A stretch of DNA of 64,000 bases from Acinetobacter calcoaceticus. Lineage in GTDB: Bacteria > Pseudomonadota > Gammaproteobacteria > Pseudomonadales > Moraxellaceae. This document shows positions 35,901 through 44,818 of the stretch, piece by piece (the first letter of the stretch is position 1; each line of letters opens with the position of its first letter). The notes beneath the pieces are model-generated. The model ran no database searches and had not been told where the DNA came from. It saw only the letters and a list, made by a program, of their open reading frames with translations. The stretch spans positions 1-64,000 of the forward strand of contig NZ_SLVJ01000015.1 in NCBI RefSeq assembly GCF_004345325.1. The letters run 5' to 3'. The translations under genes were made by a program, and so were the position numbers.

Positions 35901-37976
35901 ATGAATAGCGCAGTTACCAATACCGCTACAGAATATTCTTATAATGAGCGTTATATCAACCGTGAACTCTCGATTTTAGATTTTCATTTACGTGTGCTCG
36001 AACAAGCTGTCGATCCACTGCATCCCTTGCTGGATCGCATGAATTTTCTATTGATCTTTTCAAATAACTTAGACGAATTTTTCGAAATTCGCGTCGCTGG
36101 CTTGATGGAACAACTTTCTTTGGGGAATGAAAGTCGTAGTCCTGATGGCCTGACACCTAAACAAGTGCTGGAAAGTATTTCAAAAACAGCTCATGCGGCA
36201 ATCGAACGTCAATATCGTATATTGAATGAAGAGATTTTGCCGAAACTTCGTGAAGAAGATATTTGCTTTTTACGTCGTGGGGAATTGTCTCCGGCCCAAT
36301 CCAGTTGGGTGAAAAAATACTTTCAAGAACAAGTGGCGCCAGTACTGACCCCAATCAGTCTAGATCCTGCACATCCATTCCCACGTCTGGTCAATAAAAG
36401 TCTGAATTTTGTCGTGACATTAGAAGGGAAGGATGCCTTTGGTCGTCAAATCGATTTGGCGGTGGTGCCAGCACCACGTTCATTGCCTCGTGTGGTGCGT
36501 TTGCCAGATGAATTGACTGGTGGCAAAGAACATTTTGTCATGTTGTCTGCGATTATCCATGAACATGTATCTGACTTGTTCCCAGGTATGACCGCGACCG
36601 GTTGTTATCAATTCCGTGTTACCCGTAATGCAGATTTGGCTTTGGATGAAGATGTTGAAGATTTGGCGATAGCACTCAAAGGCGAATTAAACTCACGTCG
36701 CTTTGGTCGTGCAGTACGTTTGGAAGTGACTGAAAACTGCCCACAACATATTTATGAATATTTGCTTGATGAGTTCGATCTGCACAGCGAGCAGTTGTAT
36801 AAGGTCGATGGCCCAGTGAATTTGGCGCGTTTGGTCTCGAACTTCAAACGCCCACATCTGCGTTATGATTCCCACACCCCTGTGGTGCCAAAAGTCCTGA
36901 AAAAATCTGAAAATATTTTTGCAGCTATGCAGAAACAAGACATCTTGCTGCATCATCCCTTTGAATCTTTTGCACCTGTGATCAACTTGTTGCGTGAAGC
37001 GGCGCGTGATCCACAAGTGTTGGCGATTAAGCAGACCTTATATCGTAGTGGTGCAGACTCGGAGATCGTACAGGTCTTGGCTGAAGCGGCTCGCAATGGC
37101 AAAGAAGTCACTGCGGTGATTGAGCTACGGGCGCGTTTTGATGAAGAATCCAACATCGCTGTGGCCAATGTCTTGCAAGAAGCCGGCGCTGTGGTGGTAT
37201 ATGGCATCGTGGGTTATAAAACCCATGCCAAAATGATCTTGGTGGTACGCCGTGAAAACAACAAGTTAGTTCGCTATGTCCACTTGGGCACCGGCAATTA
37301 TCATGCGGGTAATGCGCGGATCTATACCGACTATGGTTTACTCACCACCGATAAAGAGCTGTGTGAAGATGTGCATCGCATCTTTCAAGAATTGACCGGC
37401 ATGGGCAAAATGGCCAAGCTGAAAAAGTTGCTGCATGCACCATTCACTTTACATGCGCAATTGGTCAACTATATCGATGAAGAAATTGCCAATGCCAAGG
37501 CGGGTAAAGCAGCGCATATCATTATCAAAGTCAATGCGCTGACTGAAGTGCAGTTGATCAATAAGCTCTACGAAGCCTCTCAAGCAGGGGTGCAGGTTGA
37601 TTTGATTATTCGTTCGATTTGTTGTCTACGTCCGGGATTACCGAATCTTTCAGAAAATATTCGTGTTCGTTCTATCGTTGGGCGGTTCTTGGAACATACT
37701 CGAGTTTATTATTTTAGTAATAATGGTGCAGCGCGGATTTATTGTTCAAGTGCAGACTGGATGGATCGTAACTTATTTAGCCGTGTGGAAGCCTGCTTCC
37801 CAGTTGAAGATCCAGCTTTGAAAAAACGTATCTTAAATCAAGGCCTATTGACCTATCTCAAAGACAATCAACAAGCATGGTTGTTGCAGGGCAATGGTGA
37901 GTGGATTCGTGCTCAACTTGCTGAAGGCGAAGTACCCCATAATGCACAGAAAGAACTCACTGCATTAATCGTATAA
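35901..37976 (+). CDS. ppk1: Polyphosphate kinase
   Basis: A 691-residue enzyme that makes long polyphosphate chains from ATP. Visible are the N-terminal [17 protein letters not shown] and [19 protein letters not shown], the middle [16 protein letters not shown], the catalytic core with [11 protein letters not shown], the autophosphorylated His segment [32 protein letters not shown], and [10 protein letters not shown] with [12 protein letters not shown] near the end. Length is normal. It is monocistronic with its own terminator. The likely Pho box fits a role in phosphate storage together with pit. Confidence 0.97.
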   Translation: MNSAVTNTATEYSYNERYINRELSILDFHLRVLEQAVDPLHPLLDRMNFLLIFSNNLDEFFEIRVAGLMEQLSLGNESRSPDGLTPKQVLESISKTAHAAIERQYRILNEEILPKLREEDICFLRRGELSPAQSSWVKKYFQEQVAPVLTPISLDPAHPFPRLVNKSLNFVVTLEGKDAFGRQIDLAVVPAPRSLPRVVRLPDELTGGKEHFVMLSAIIHEHVSDLFPGMTATGCYQFRVTRNADLALDEDVEDLAIALKGELNSRRFGRAVRLEVTENCPQHIYEYLLDEFDLHSEQLYKVDGPVNLARLVSNFKRPHLRYDSHTPVVPKVLKKSENIFAAMQKQDILLHHPFESFAPVINLLREAARDPQVLAIKQTLYRSGADSEIVQVLAEAARNGKEVTAVIELRARFDEESNIAVANVLQEAGAVVVYGIVGYKTHAKMILVVRRENNKLVRYVHLGTGNYHAGNARIYTDYGLLTTDKELCEDVHRIFQELTGMGKMAKLKKLLHAPFTLHAQLVNYIDEEIANAKAGKAAHIIIKVNALTEVQLINKLYEASQAGVQVDLIIRSICCLRPGLPNLSENIRVRSIVGRFLEHTRVYYFSNNGAARIYCSSADWMDRNLFSRVEACFPVEDPALKKRILNQGLLTYLKDNQQAWLLQGNGEWIRAQLAEGEVPHNAQKELTALIV

Positions 37977-38009
37977 GCTGGTAGAGGGGGAATTGCTCCC
38001 AACTTGCAT

Positions 38010-38043
38010 AAAAAAGGCTGATCTTTAAGATCAGCCTTTTTTA
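38010..38043. terminator. Bidirectional terminator between ppk1 and putP
   Basis: Stem AAAAAAGGCTGATC, loop TTTAA, complement ending in a T run. The two genes converge on it. Confidence 0.92.
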
Positions 38044-38074
38044 TGGGGTTTAATGAATTGGGTAGTGTGAGCGC

Positions 38075-39568
38075 TTAGGACTGGCTTTGTTTATATTGTT
38101 GATCTGCCAAGTCGAAGCGATCCGTCACTTCTCTGTTCGGTGCAGGCGTGAGCAAACTCACCACCACGATCGCCAAGCTGGATAAGATAAAGCCCGGAAT
38201 AATTTCGTAAATGCCTGTAGCTGCGAAAAGATTTTTCCAGAAAATCACCACCACAGCACCGACCAGCATACCGGCCAAAGCACCATCGAAGTTCATACGA
38301 CGCCAGAACAAAGACAAGATAATCAACGGGCCAAATGCAGCACCAAAACCGGCCCAAGCATAAGACACCAAGCCCAATACTTTGGCATCAGGATTACTGG
38401 CCAATAGGATCGCCAACAATGCAATGAGCAACACCATTAAGCGACCGATCCAAACCAATTCTTTTTGAGAAGCATTTTTACGGATAAAGGCTTTATAGAA
38501 ATCTTCAGTCAAGGTACTTGAGCAGACCAAAAGTTGGCAACTCAGGGTACTCATCACTGCAGCCAAGATCGCAGCCAATACGATGCCAGCCACCCAAGGG
38601 TTAAACAATATCTTGGTCAGTTCCATAAACACCGTTTCTGGGTTTTTGGTCACCACCGCAGCCAGTTCAGGATGAAGTTGGAAGTAGGCGATACCAAAGA
38701 AACCAGCCGCCACTGCACCACCCAGACATAGGGTCATCCAAGCCATGCCTATACGGCGGGCATTGGGAATCGACTTCACTGAATCTGCTGCCATAAAACG
38801 CACCAGAATATGCGGCTGACCAAAATAGCCTAAGCCCCAAGCCAGTAACGATAAGATCGCAACAGTACTCAGATCGGCAAATAGGCTCATGGCCTGTGGA
38901 CGTGCTGCTTCTAAAGCGATCGTCAGTTGATCTAGATCACCAATCGCCATAATGGTCACTACTGGCGTGAGCAATAAGGCAAAGATCATCAAGGTGGCTT
39001 GGATGGTATCAGTCCAACTAACCGCCAAGAATCCACCGATAAAGACATAACTAATAGTGGCGATGGCACTGATCCATAATGCGCCGCTATAAGACCAACC
39101 AAACATACTTTCAAACAGACGCGCACCGGCGACCATGCCTGAAGCACAATAGATCGCAAAGAAAATCAAGATTACGAAGGCAGAAACCACACGTAATATT
39201 TTTGTATGATCATTAAAGCGATTGGAGAAATAATCAGGAAGGGTGAGTGCATTATGCTGCACTTCGGTGTGTACGCGCAGTCGTCCAGCGACCAATAACC
39301 AGTTTAACCAAGCACCCAAAATTAGACCGATGGCGATCCATATTTCGGAGAGGCCAGATAAATAAATCGCACCGGGTAGGCCCATTAATAACCAACCGCT
39401 CATGTCGGATGCACCGGCAGAAAGTGCAGTTACAAAACTGCCTAAACTACGTCCACCTAAGATGTAATCTGAAAAGTTACTGGTTGCGCGGTAGGCAAAT
39501 ATGCCAATCACCACCATGGCCACAATATAAAAAACAAAGGTAATCAGCGTCGGATTCAGGGCGTGCAT
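38075..39568 (-). CDS. putP: Sodium/proline symporter
   Basis: About 497 residues from ATG 39568 (GGATATCAT upstream); a start at 39631 would add 21 unlikely residues. Member of the SSS family with about 13 membrane segments. Typical stretches are DYILGGRSLGSFVTALSAG near the N-terminus, ASDMSGWLLMGLPGAIY, GYFGQPHILVRFMAA and AAVMSTLSCQLLVCSSTLTED with the sodium-binding Ser/Thr cluster. The match to PutP is close throughout. No putA is adjacent. Confidence 0.93.
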   Translation of the reverse strand: MHALNPTLITFVFYIVAMVVIGIFAYRATSNFSDYILGGRSLGSFVTALSAGASDMSGWLLMGLPGAIYLSGLSEIWIAIGLILGAWLNWLLVAGRLRVHTEVQHNALTLPDYFSNRFNDHTKILRVVSAFVILIFFAIYCASGMVAGARLFESMFGWSYSGALWISAIATISYVFIGGFLAVSWTDTIQATLMIFALLLTPVVTIMAIGDLDQLTIALEAARPQAMSLFADLSTVAILSLLAWGLGYFGQPHILVRFMAADSVKSIPNARRIGMAWMTLCLGGAVAAGFFGIAYFQLHPELAAVVTKNPETVFMELTKILFNPWVAGIVLAAILAAVMSTLSCQLLVCSSTLTEDFYKAFIRKNASQKELVWIGRLMVLLIALLAILLASNPDAKVLGLVSYAWAGFGAAFGPLIILSLFWRRMNFDGALAGMLVGAVVVIFWKNLFAATGIYEIIPGFILSSLAIVVVSLLTPAPNREVTDRFDLADQQYKQSQS

Positions 39569-39851
39569 ATGATATCCATATTCTATGAGTCGAGTGGATT
39601 TTCTAAAATAAAATAATAATAAAGTCGGCATTTAAGCATAAATCGCCTTTTTGTGCAGGGTTAATCTCAGATTAAGCACAATATATAAAAGCACATTATT
39701 GCGGTTATAAATTTAAAAAATTGCTTTTAAAGCGAAATTCAAGCAGCGCTTTGGCTTTAAATCGTCAGGATGAGTGGTTGTAATATGTCCAATATGTATG
39801 TTTTTTGCCATTTCAAAATTTTCAGTGAACCCTCCCATTTCCCGAACCCAT
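39569..39851. other. Intergenic region upstream of putP
   Basis: About 280 AT-rich bases (330 including the following terminator) between putP and the SPFH gene, both on the minus strand. It must hold the putP promoter. No gene or operator was recognised; a GGTTAATC / GATTAAGC dyad lies near 39660-39678. Confidence 0.45.
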
Positions 39852-39876
39852 AAAAAAAGGCAGCTTAAAAGCTGCC
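39852..39876 (-). terminator. Terminator of the SPFH gene
   Basis: Read on the minus strand: GGCAGCT, short loop, AGCTGCC followed by seven T. It lies 21 bases after the stop codon. Confidence 0.9.
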
Positions 39877-39896
39877 CATTTAAATTTGACTTCAGT

Positions 39897-40751
39897 TTAT
39901 GGATTACGGCCCATGACACCGCGGATGGTGCTCATAATATCCGCAGGCAATACCACAGTTTTGGCATTGTTGGATTTCGACATTTCTTGCATGGCTTTGA
40001 CATACTGCTCACCGAGCAAATACGCCACCGGGATTTCCTGATCACCGACTGCACTGGTCACCATTTCAATGGCTTTTTGTGAGGCTTCAGCCAAAACCAC
40101 TTGGGCTTCTGCATCACGACGTGAGGCTTCAAGACGACCATCGGCTTCTAAAATGGCGGCTTGTTTTTCACCATCAGCTTTGGTCACCGTCGCACGACGT
40201 TGACGCTCAGCAGCGGCTTGGGCTTCCATTGCAGATTGCATGGTGCTCGATGGTTGAATATCTTGGATCTCTACGGTTTTCAGGGTAATACCCCAGTCTG
40301 AGATGTCGTCTGAAATCGATGCTTTAAGCTTGGCCTTGATTTGATCACGTGAAGATAATGCATCATCGAGATCCATTTCACCCACAATCGAACGTAAAGC
40401 GGTTTGCACCAAGTTCTGAATCGCCCAATTGTAGTTTTCGATACCGTAAACTGCTTTTTGCGGATTGGTGATATTAATATAAGCCATGGCATTCATGAGT
40501 AATACCGCGTTATCACGGGTAATCACTTCTTGTGAAGGAATATCTAAAACAATATCTTTGGTGGTGACTTTATAAGCCACTTCATCCACGTAGGGAATCA
40601 CAAAGTTTAGACCCGGTTTGAGCATGGTGTGGTATTTACCCAAGCGTTGCACAATCCAGTTATAACCTTGCGGTACAATACGTACCCCTTTGAAAATGGT
40701 GGTTCCTACGAAAAGCAATAGGATTAAAACAATAATTGAGCCAGTGGTCAT
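39897..40751 (-). CDS. SPFH/stomatin-like membrane protein (QmcA family)
   Basis: About 284 residues from ATG 40751, supported by GAGGATC; the longer frame from 40820 is not needed. An N-terminal membrane segment (residues 4-22) is followed by the SPFH domain (VPQGYNWIVQRLGKYH, MLKPGLNFVIPYVDEVAYKV, DNAVLLMNAMAYINI) and a long Ala/Glu-rich helix (EAQAAAERQRRATVTKADGE). It forms microdomain scaffolds in the inner membrane. Its partner is the NfeD-like protein encoded upstream on the same strand, an arrangement conserved in many bacteria. Confidence 0.92.
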   Translation of the reverse strand: MTTGSIIVLILLLFVGTTIFKGVRIVPQGYNWIVQRLGKYHTMLKPGLNFVIPYVDEVAYKVTTKDIVLDIPSQEVITRDNAVLLMNAMAYINITNPQKAVYGIENYNWAIQNLVQTALRSIVGEMDLDDALSSRDQIKAKLKASISDDISDWGITLKTVEIQDIQPSSTMQSAMEAQAAAERQRRATVTKADGEKQAAILEADGRLEASRRDAEAQVVLAEASQKAIEMVTSAVGDQEIPVAYLLGEQYVKAMQEMSKSNNAKTVVLPADIMSTIRGVMGRNP

Positions 40752-40805
40752 AAGTAGATCCTCATTATTATTGACGTTATCGAAATAATCGAAATTTAAA
40801 ATATT

Positions 40806-40847
40806 AGGGCCTGTTGCCAATTCATTTATGAATTGTCAACAGGCCCT
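40806..40847. repeat. 42-base near-perfect palindrome between nfeD-like and SPFH genes
   Basis: Arms of 20 bases (AGGGCCTGTTGCCAATTCAT and ATGAATTGTCAACAGGCCCT) pair with one mismatch around a TT loop. No T run follows on either strand, so it is not a usual terminator. It could be an mRNA processing or stability hairpin, or the remnant of a mobile repeat. Confidence 0.8.
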
Positions 40848-40936
40848 AGATTGAGTGTGCTGAAATGTATTCATGAATGTGTTTTACAAGCCAATGCCGA
40901 AAAGGGCAGTTCGCTTGTGAGTCATAGTGCCATTGC

Positions 40937-41410
40937 TCATTGAAATGAGGTGGCGCTGAGATAAGGTTTGACCAATAGATCATTGCCCAAGATATCGGTG
41001 ACGATAATCCGATCACCGACTTGTACTGGGGATAATGTACGACAATTCCACTCGTCTGTACCCAATACTGGAAGGGTAAAACGCACGCGAATTTGATCAT
41101 GATCTAAACCAGTTTGAATCACCATGCCAATCTGCCCAATGGTCGCCTCGCGTGACATACCGGCTTTGGTTTTATCGATGGATAAAGGTTTAATAAATTT
41201 AAACCACAGTACCGTACAGACTATAGACAATATAATCCACAACACCACTTGGGCGCTAAAACTCATCCACGGGAAGATTAAAAAGATAATCGATACCAAC
41301 ACTGCGGCGATCCCAAACCAGAGTGCCGCAAATGCTGGCAAGATCAGTTCAGACAACATGAGCACAATGCCCAACGCAAACCAATGCCATGGTTCAAATA
41401 TAAAGTTCAT
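40937..41410 (-). CDS. NfeD-like membrane protein
   Basis: A 157-residue short NfeD without the protease domain. There are three or four N-terminal membrane segments (to about residue 75), then a small OB-fold domain (ATIGQIGMVIQTGLDHDQ, WNCRTLSPVQVGDRIIVTDILG) that in this family faces the cytosol and binds SPFH partners. GAGTAGTGGT precedes the ATG. The SPFH gene follows on the same strand, 185 bases later, with the long palindrome between them. Confidence 0.88.
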   Translation of the reverse strand: MNFIFEPWHWFALGIVLMLSELILPAFAALWFGIAAVLVSIIFLIFPWMSFSAQVVLWIILSIVCTVLWFKFIKPLSIDKTKAGMSREATIGQIGMVIQTGLDHDQIRVRFTLPVLGTDEWNCRTLSPVQVGDRIIVTDILGNDLLVKPYLSATSFQ

Positions 41411-41629
41411 ACCACTACTCTGTAATTTTAATGGGCTCAGTTCGAGCGATTCATGTAGTTCAATCTTAATGCATCACTGTTTGAGTCATTGCTATAGATA
41501 TGCATCATCCCCCCTGAATGTATCAGAACAGGGGAGGGTTGGATAGAAAAACCACAGCTTTCGTTATATCGATAAACCGAACTGAGCACTTAACATTTAA
41601 CCGCTCGCCAATCAGTTTACAGCGCGCAC

Positions 41630-42547
41630 TTAGAACTTAGGTTTAGGTGCTGGTTTGAGTGCAGCTGGAGACTTCTTGAAATTACTGATGGCAGCTTGAA
41701 TCTCTCTGACTTTGAGTTGGGCGGCTTTTTCACCCTCTAATATCGCCTGATTACTGGCTTTTAGATCCAAAGTGCCAAGATGTCCGACTTTGGGTTGGAT
41801 CACCACATTGGCTTGAGACAGTTCCGCTTGGATGCTTTGTAGACCCATGATATTGATGGTTTGATCCAACAGGCCCCACATACTGGTCGGTTGATTACCG
41901 GTTGGGCGTGCTGAAATATCGATGGCAATGACGATATCAGCACCCATGCTTTTCGCAGTTTGTACCGGAATTGGGCTGACCAAGCCGCCATCGACATATT
42001 GAGTCTTACCGATAGTCGTCGGGACAAAGACGTTTGGAATACTGCATGAGGCACGTACCGCTTGACCTGCATTGCCTTTAATGAATTCGGCTTTTTTGCC
42101 ATTGTCTAGGCGAGTGGCCACTGCGGCAAAACGGATCGGGAATTTTTCAATAGGGGTATTGGCAACATTGCGATTGATATAATCTTGCAATTTTTGTCCA
42201 ACCACAAAGCCTTGGGTACTGAGGGTCAGATCGCGAATATCTGATTCTTTGAGTTGTAAGGCCAGTTGTTGCATTTGATAGGGTGTTTTACCACTGGCGT
42301 AAATACTGCCAACAAAACTACCTGCACTGGTGCCTGTGACGATCTTTGGTTTAATCCCATGCGACTCTAACACTTTAATTACCCCGATATGGGCAAAACC
42401 TTTGGCACCACCACCGCCTAAGGCGATGGCAATCACAGGTTCACGTGCTGAAATCGGAGTAACTTGCGACGGTGTCTTGACGGTTTTATCACAGGCCAGC
42501 AGTGCCAGAGTCATAAAACCAATGAGGCCGAGTTGTTTGAATTGCAT
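41630..42547 (-). CDS. Patatin-like phospholipase lipoprotein (RssA-like)
   Basis: About 305 residues from ATG 42547; the frame extends further upstream, but only this start gives a signal sequence, MQFKQLGLIGFMTLALLACD, with a lipobox Cys at residue 19. The patatin catalytic set is complete: oxyanion GGGGAKGFAH (residues 44-53), nucleophile GTSAGSFVGS (S74) and the acid in QYVDGGLVSPIP. It is predicted to act on phospholipid or acyl esters at the periplasmic face of a membrane. The acyltransferase gene just upstream on the same strand may be functionally linked to it. Confidence 0.88.
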   Translation of the reverse strand: MQFKQLGLIGFMTLALLACDKTVKTPSQVTPISAREPVIAIALGGGGAKGFAHIGVIKVLESHGIKPKIVTGTSAGSFVGSIYASGKTPYQMQQLALQLKESDIRDLTLSTQGFVVGQKLQDYINRNVANTPIEKFPIRFAAVATRLDNGKKAEFIKGNAGQAVRASCSIPNVFVPTTIGKTQYVDGGLVSPIPVQTAKSMGADIVIAIDISARPTGNQPTSMWGLLDQTINIMGLQSIQAELSQANVVIQPKVGHLGTLDLKASNQAILEGEKAAQLKVREIQAAISNFKKSPAALKPAPKPKF

Positions 42548-42617
42548 GGTTAATCTATCTGTTTTGTACAAAAAATATCTCGCACATCTCAGCAGAAAAT
42601 CACTTTTTTTTCTAGCT

Positions 42618-43253
42618 TTATTTATAAAGGTTTTGTAAAGGTTTGGACAACCAAGCCGCATTTTTAGGTGAGAAATTACCTTTATAAATGGCTAAGATCG
42701 CTTCCAAATCTTGTTCATAATTTCCTGTAGTATAGAACACTTCCATGCAACGAATCACTTTATGGTCATAATCAAATGCAAAAATAACAATCGGTAAGTC
42801 GGCACCATGCGCAATATGATAAAAACCACTTTTGATTTTTTTGGCCTGTTTACGCGTGCCTTCAGGTGCAATGCCGATCCACATGCGATCTGCGGCTTTA
42901 ATGGTTTTAATAATCTCTTGGGTCAAGCCTTGAGCTGAATCGCGTTGAACGGGCATGACGCCAATCCATTTAAATACATGCTTCAATGGAGTATTAAATA
43001 AACTGGCCTTGCCAAATACCGTGAGTTGTACACCGAGCCCTAAGATCGCAAGAAAGCCAAACCATGCATCATAATTGGAGGTATGCGGTGTCATGATGGC
43101 AACCGCTTTAGGAATATTGGGTAGCTCACCTTCAAAACGCCATCCTTGTTTCAAATAGAGTTGGCTAAAGCATTTACGGCTCAATGCAGTACCACGTTGC
43201 GGCACTTGATCAGGGGGTACGATTGGAAATTGATTGGGCTGGGGTTTAGACAT
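42618..43253 (-). CDS. Lysophospholipid acyltransferase-like protein (PlsC family)
   Basis: A 211-residue protein with the acyltransferase motif MTPHTSNYDAWFG (H57 and D62 of HxxxxD) and the substrate motif IAPEGTRKQ (131-134). The FGKASLFNTPL and IGVMPVQRD stretches fit the 1-acylglycerol-3-phosphate acyltransferase fold. It is small and lacks the long hydrophobic N-terminus of PlsC itself, so the acceptor may differ. It is followed on the same strand by the patatin lipoprotein, 70 bases on, so acylation and deacylation activities are encoded side by side. Confidence 0.85.
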   Translation of the reverse strand: MSKPQPNQFPIVPPDQVPQRGTALSRKCFSQLYLKQGWRFEGELPNIPKAVAIMTPHTSNYDAWFGFLAILGLGVQLTVFGKASLFNTPLKHVFKWIGVMPVQRDSAQGLTQEIIKTIKAADRMWIGIAPEGTRKQAKKIKSGFYHIAHGADLPIVIFAFDYDHKVIRCMEVFYTTGNYEQDLEAILAIYKGNFSPKNAAWLSKPLQNLYK

Positions 43254-43378
43254 GAGAATGATTTATCTACTGAGCGAAAGGCCATGTTAAAAAGTCATCA
43301 AACCTTAACATGGGAAAAATGCCAATCATATACCAACCGTCAGGGTTTGACATTTTAAATTTTTAGGGCAAATCACGC

Positions 43379-44644
43379 ATGCAATTATCACCAACTCGGG
43401 TCTATGTCTTACTTTTTAGCTTGTATTGGGCGCAGGGTTTACCTGTGGGGTTTATGACTCATGCCTTGCCAGTGATCTTGAGGGCTCAAGGTGTTTCTTT
43501 GGCGCATATTGGTGGTTTTGGTTTGTTGATGGCGCCGTGGGCGATTAAGTTTTTATGGGCACCTTGGGTGGATCGATTCAGTTGTCGTTGCTTGGGTCAC
43601 TATCGGGCTTGGATTTTGCTGACGCAGGGCTTGAGCGTAGTTATCTTGATTGTGTTGTCCTTTATTCCGATCCATGCCTTAAATCAACCGCAGTATCTGC
43701 TGTGGTTTTTTATTGCCTTGCTCAGTCTCAATAGCATGGGGGCAACCCAAGATATTGCCACCGATGCCTTAGCAGTTAATCTATTAAAAACTAAGCAACA
43801 ACACTGGGGCAATATGTTCCAAGTGCTAGGTTCACGTTTGGGGTTTATCGTGGGGGGTGGCGCAATTCTTTATGCCTTGGATTTATTGACTTGGCAGGCG
43901 ACATTTTTAATCTTGGCAGCATTGGTTTTACTGAATAGTGTTGCGATTTTATTGTTTAAAGAATCGCACTATTTACCCTCAACCAGCCAGCATAAGACTG
44001 GGAATAAAGGGTCTACTCTACAGTTATGGCACACTTATCGGGCTTATTTTAGCCAGAATAAAACCTTATTTTATTGGCTTTGGGTACTGTGCAGTATCAA
44101 AGTCAGTGATGGTTTATCGGGGCCTATCAGCAAACCATTGCTGGTTGATATGGGTCTGAGCCTGAGCCAGATTGGGCTCTATATCACCATGCTGGGTGCC
44201 GCTGCTGCTTTGCTCGGTGCGGGCTTGGCCAGTATTTGTTTACAACGTATGCAGCGTCATCATGCATTATTGTTGTTTTCGATATTAAAGTTATTGAGTC
44301 TATTTGGATTTGTTTGGTTAGGCTTTAAGTTTGAGCAGGGGCAAAGTGTTGCACCATGGATGATCTATGCCATTAATGCCGCTGAGGATCTATTCGCAGC
44401 GATGTTATTGGTGGTCATACTGACTTTGGTGATGCAATACAGCCGATTGCAGCATGCAGGCACCGATTTTACTATACAGGTATCGATTATGGCCTTGGTT
44501 AGCGGTGGCTTATATAGCTTAAGTGGCGTATTCGGGGATGTGCTGGGCTATGCAGATTATCTTTTGGCCATCGCTGTATTGGGTATTCTCATGCTCTGGC
44601 CGATCTGGCTTTGGCGAAGACATTACCGTCAACCCATGGCCTAG
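43379..44644 (+). CDS. MFS transporter (AmpG-like)
   Basis: A 421-residue protein with 12 membrane segments. The opening LFSLYWAQGLPVGFMTHALPVIL, the loop WAIKFLWAPWVDRF and SMGATQDIATDALAV recall the AmpG/acetyl-CoA transporter branch of the major facilitator superfamily, which imports anhydro-muropeptides. AGGG precedes the start. It is shorter than E. coli AmpG (about 490), so I name only the branch. It is divergent from the acyltransferase. Confidence 0.8.
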   Translation: MQLSPTRVYVLLFSLYWAQGLPVGFMTHALPVILRAQGVSLAHIGGFGLLMAPWAIKFLWAPWVDRFSCRCLGHYRAWILLTQGLSVVILIVLSFIPIHALNQPQYLLWFFIALLSLNSMGATQDIATDALAVNLLKTKQQHWGNMFQVLGSRLGFIVGGGAILYALDLLTWQATFLILAALVLLNSVAILLFKESHYLPSTSQHKTGNKGSTLQLWHTYRAYFSQNKTLFYWLWVLCSIKVSDGLSGPISKPLLVDMGLSLSQIGLYITMLGAAAALLGAGLASICLQRMQRHHALLLFSILKLLSLFGFVWLGFKFEQGQSVAPWMIYAINAAEDLFAAMLLVVILTLVMQYSRLQHAGTDFTIQVSIMALVSGGLYSLSGVFGDVLGYADYLLAIAVLGILMLWPIWLWRRHYRQPMA

Positions 44645-44753
44645 CGCTTAAATCGAATTGCTTTAGTGGAGTGGTGATTGAAATTTAAGCAATGTTTCAG
44701 AACGTGTTGTAGTTTGAGGGAATGTAAGAATAATATTTATAATTCGAATATTG

Positions 44754-44786
44754 ATTAAGTTAATTTTAAGTTTAGTTTTTTAAATT
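44754..44786 (+). promoter_or_regulatory. PmrA box and promoter of pmrCAB
   Basis: Half-sites ATTAAG (44754-44759) and TTTAAG (44765-44770) are separated by five bases, the PmrA-type direct repeat. Ten bases later is TAAATT (44781-44786), a possible -10, giving a transcript start near 44793 and a short leader to the pmrC ATG at 44819. This predicts autoregulation. Confidence 0.7.
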
Positions 44787-44818
44787 GGCGCTTTCCAAAC
44801 TCAAATATCAATATAAAG

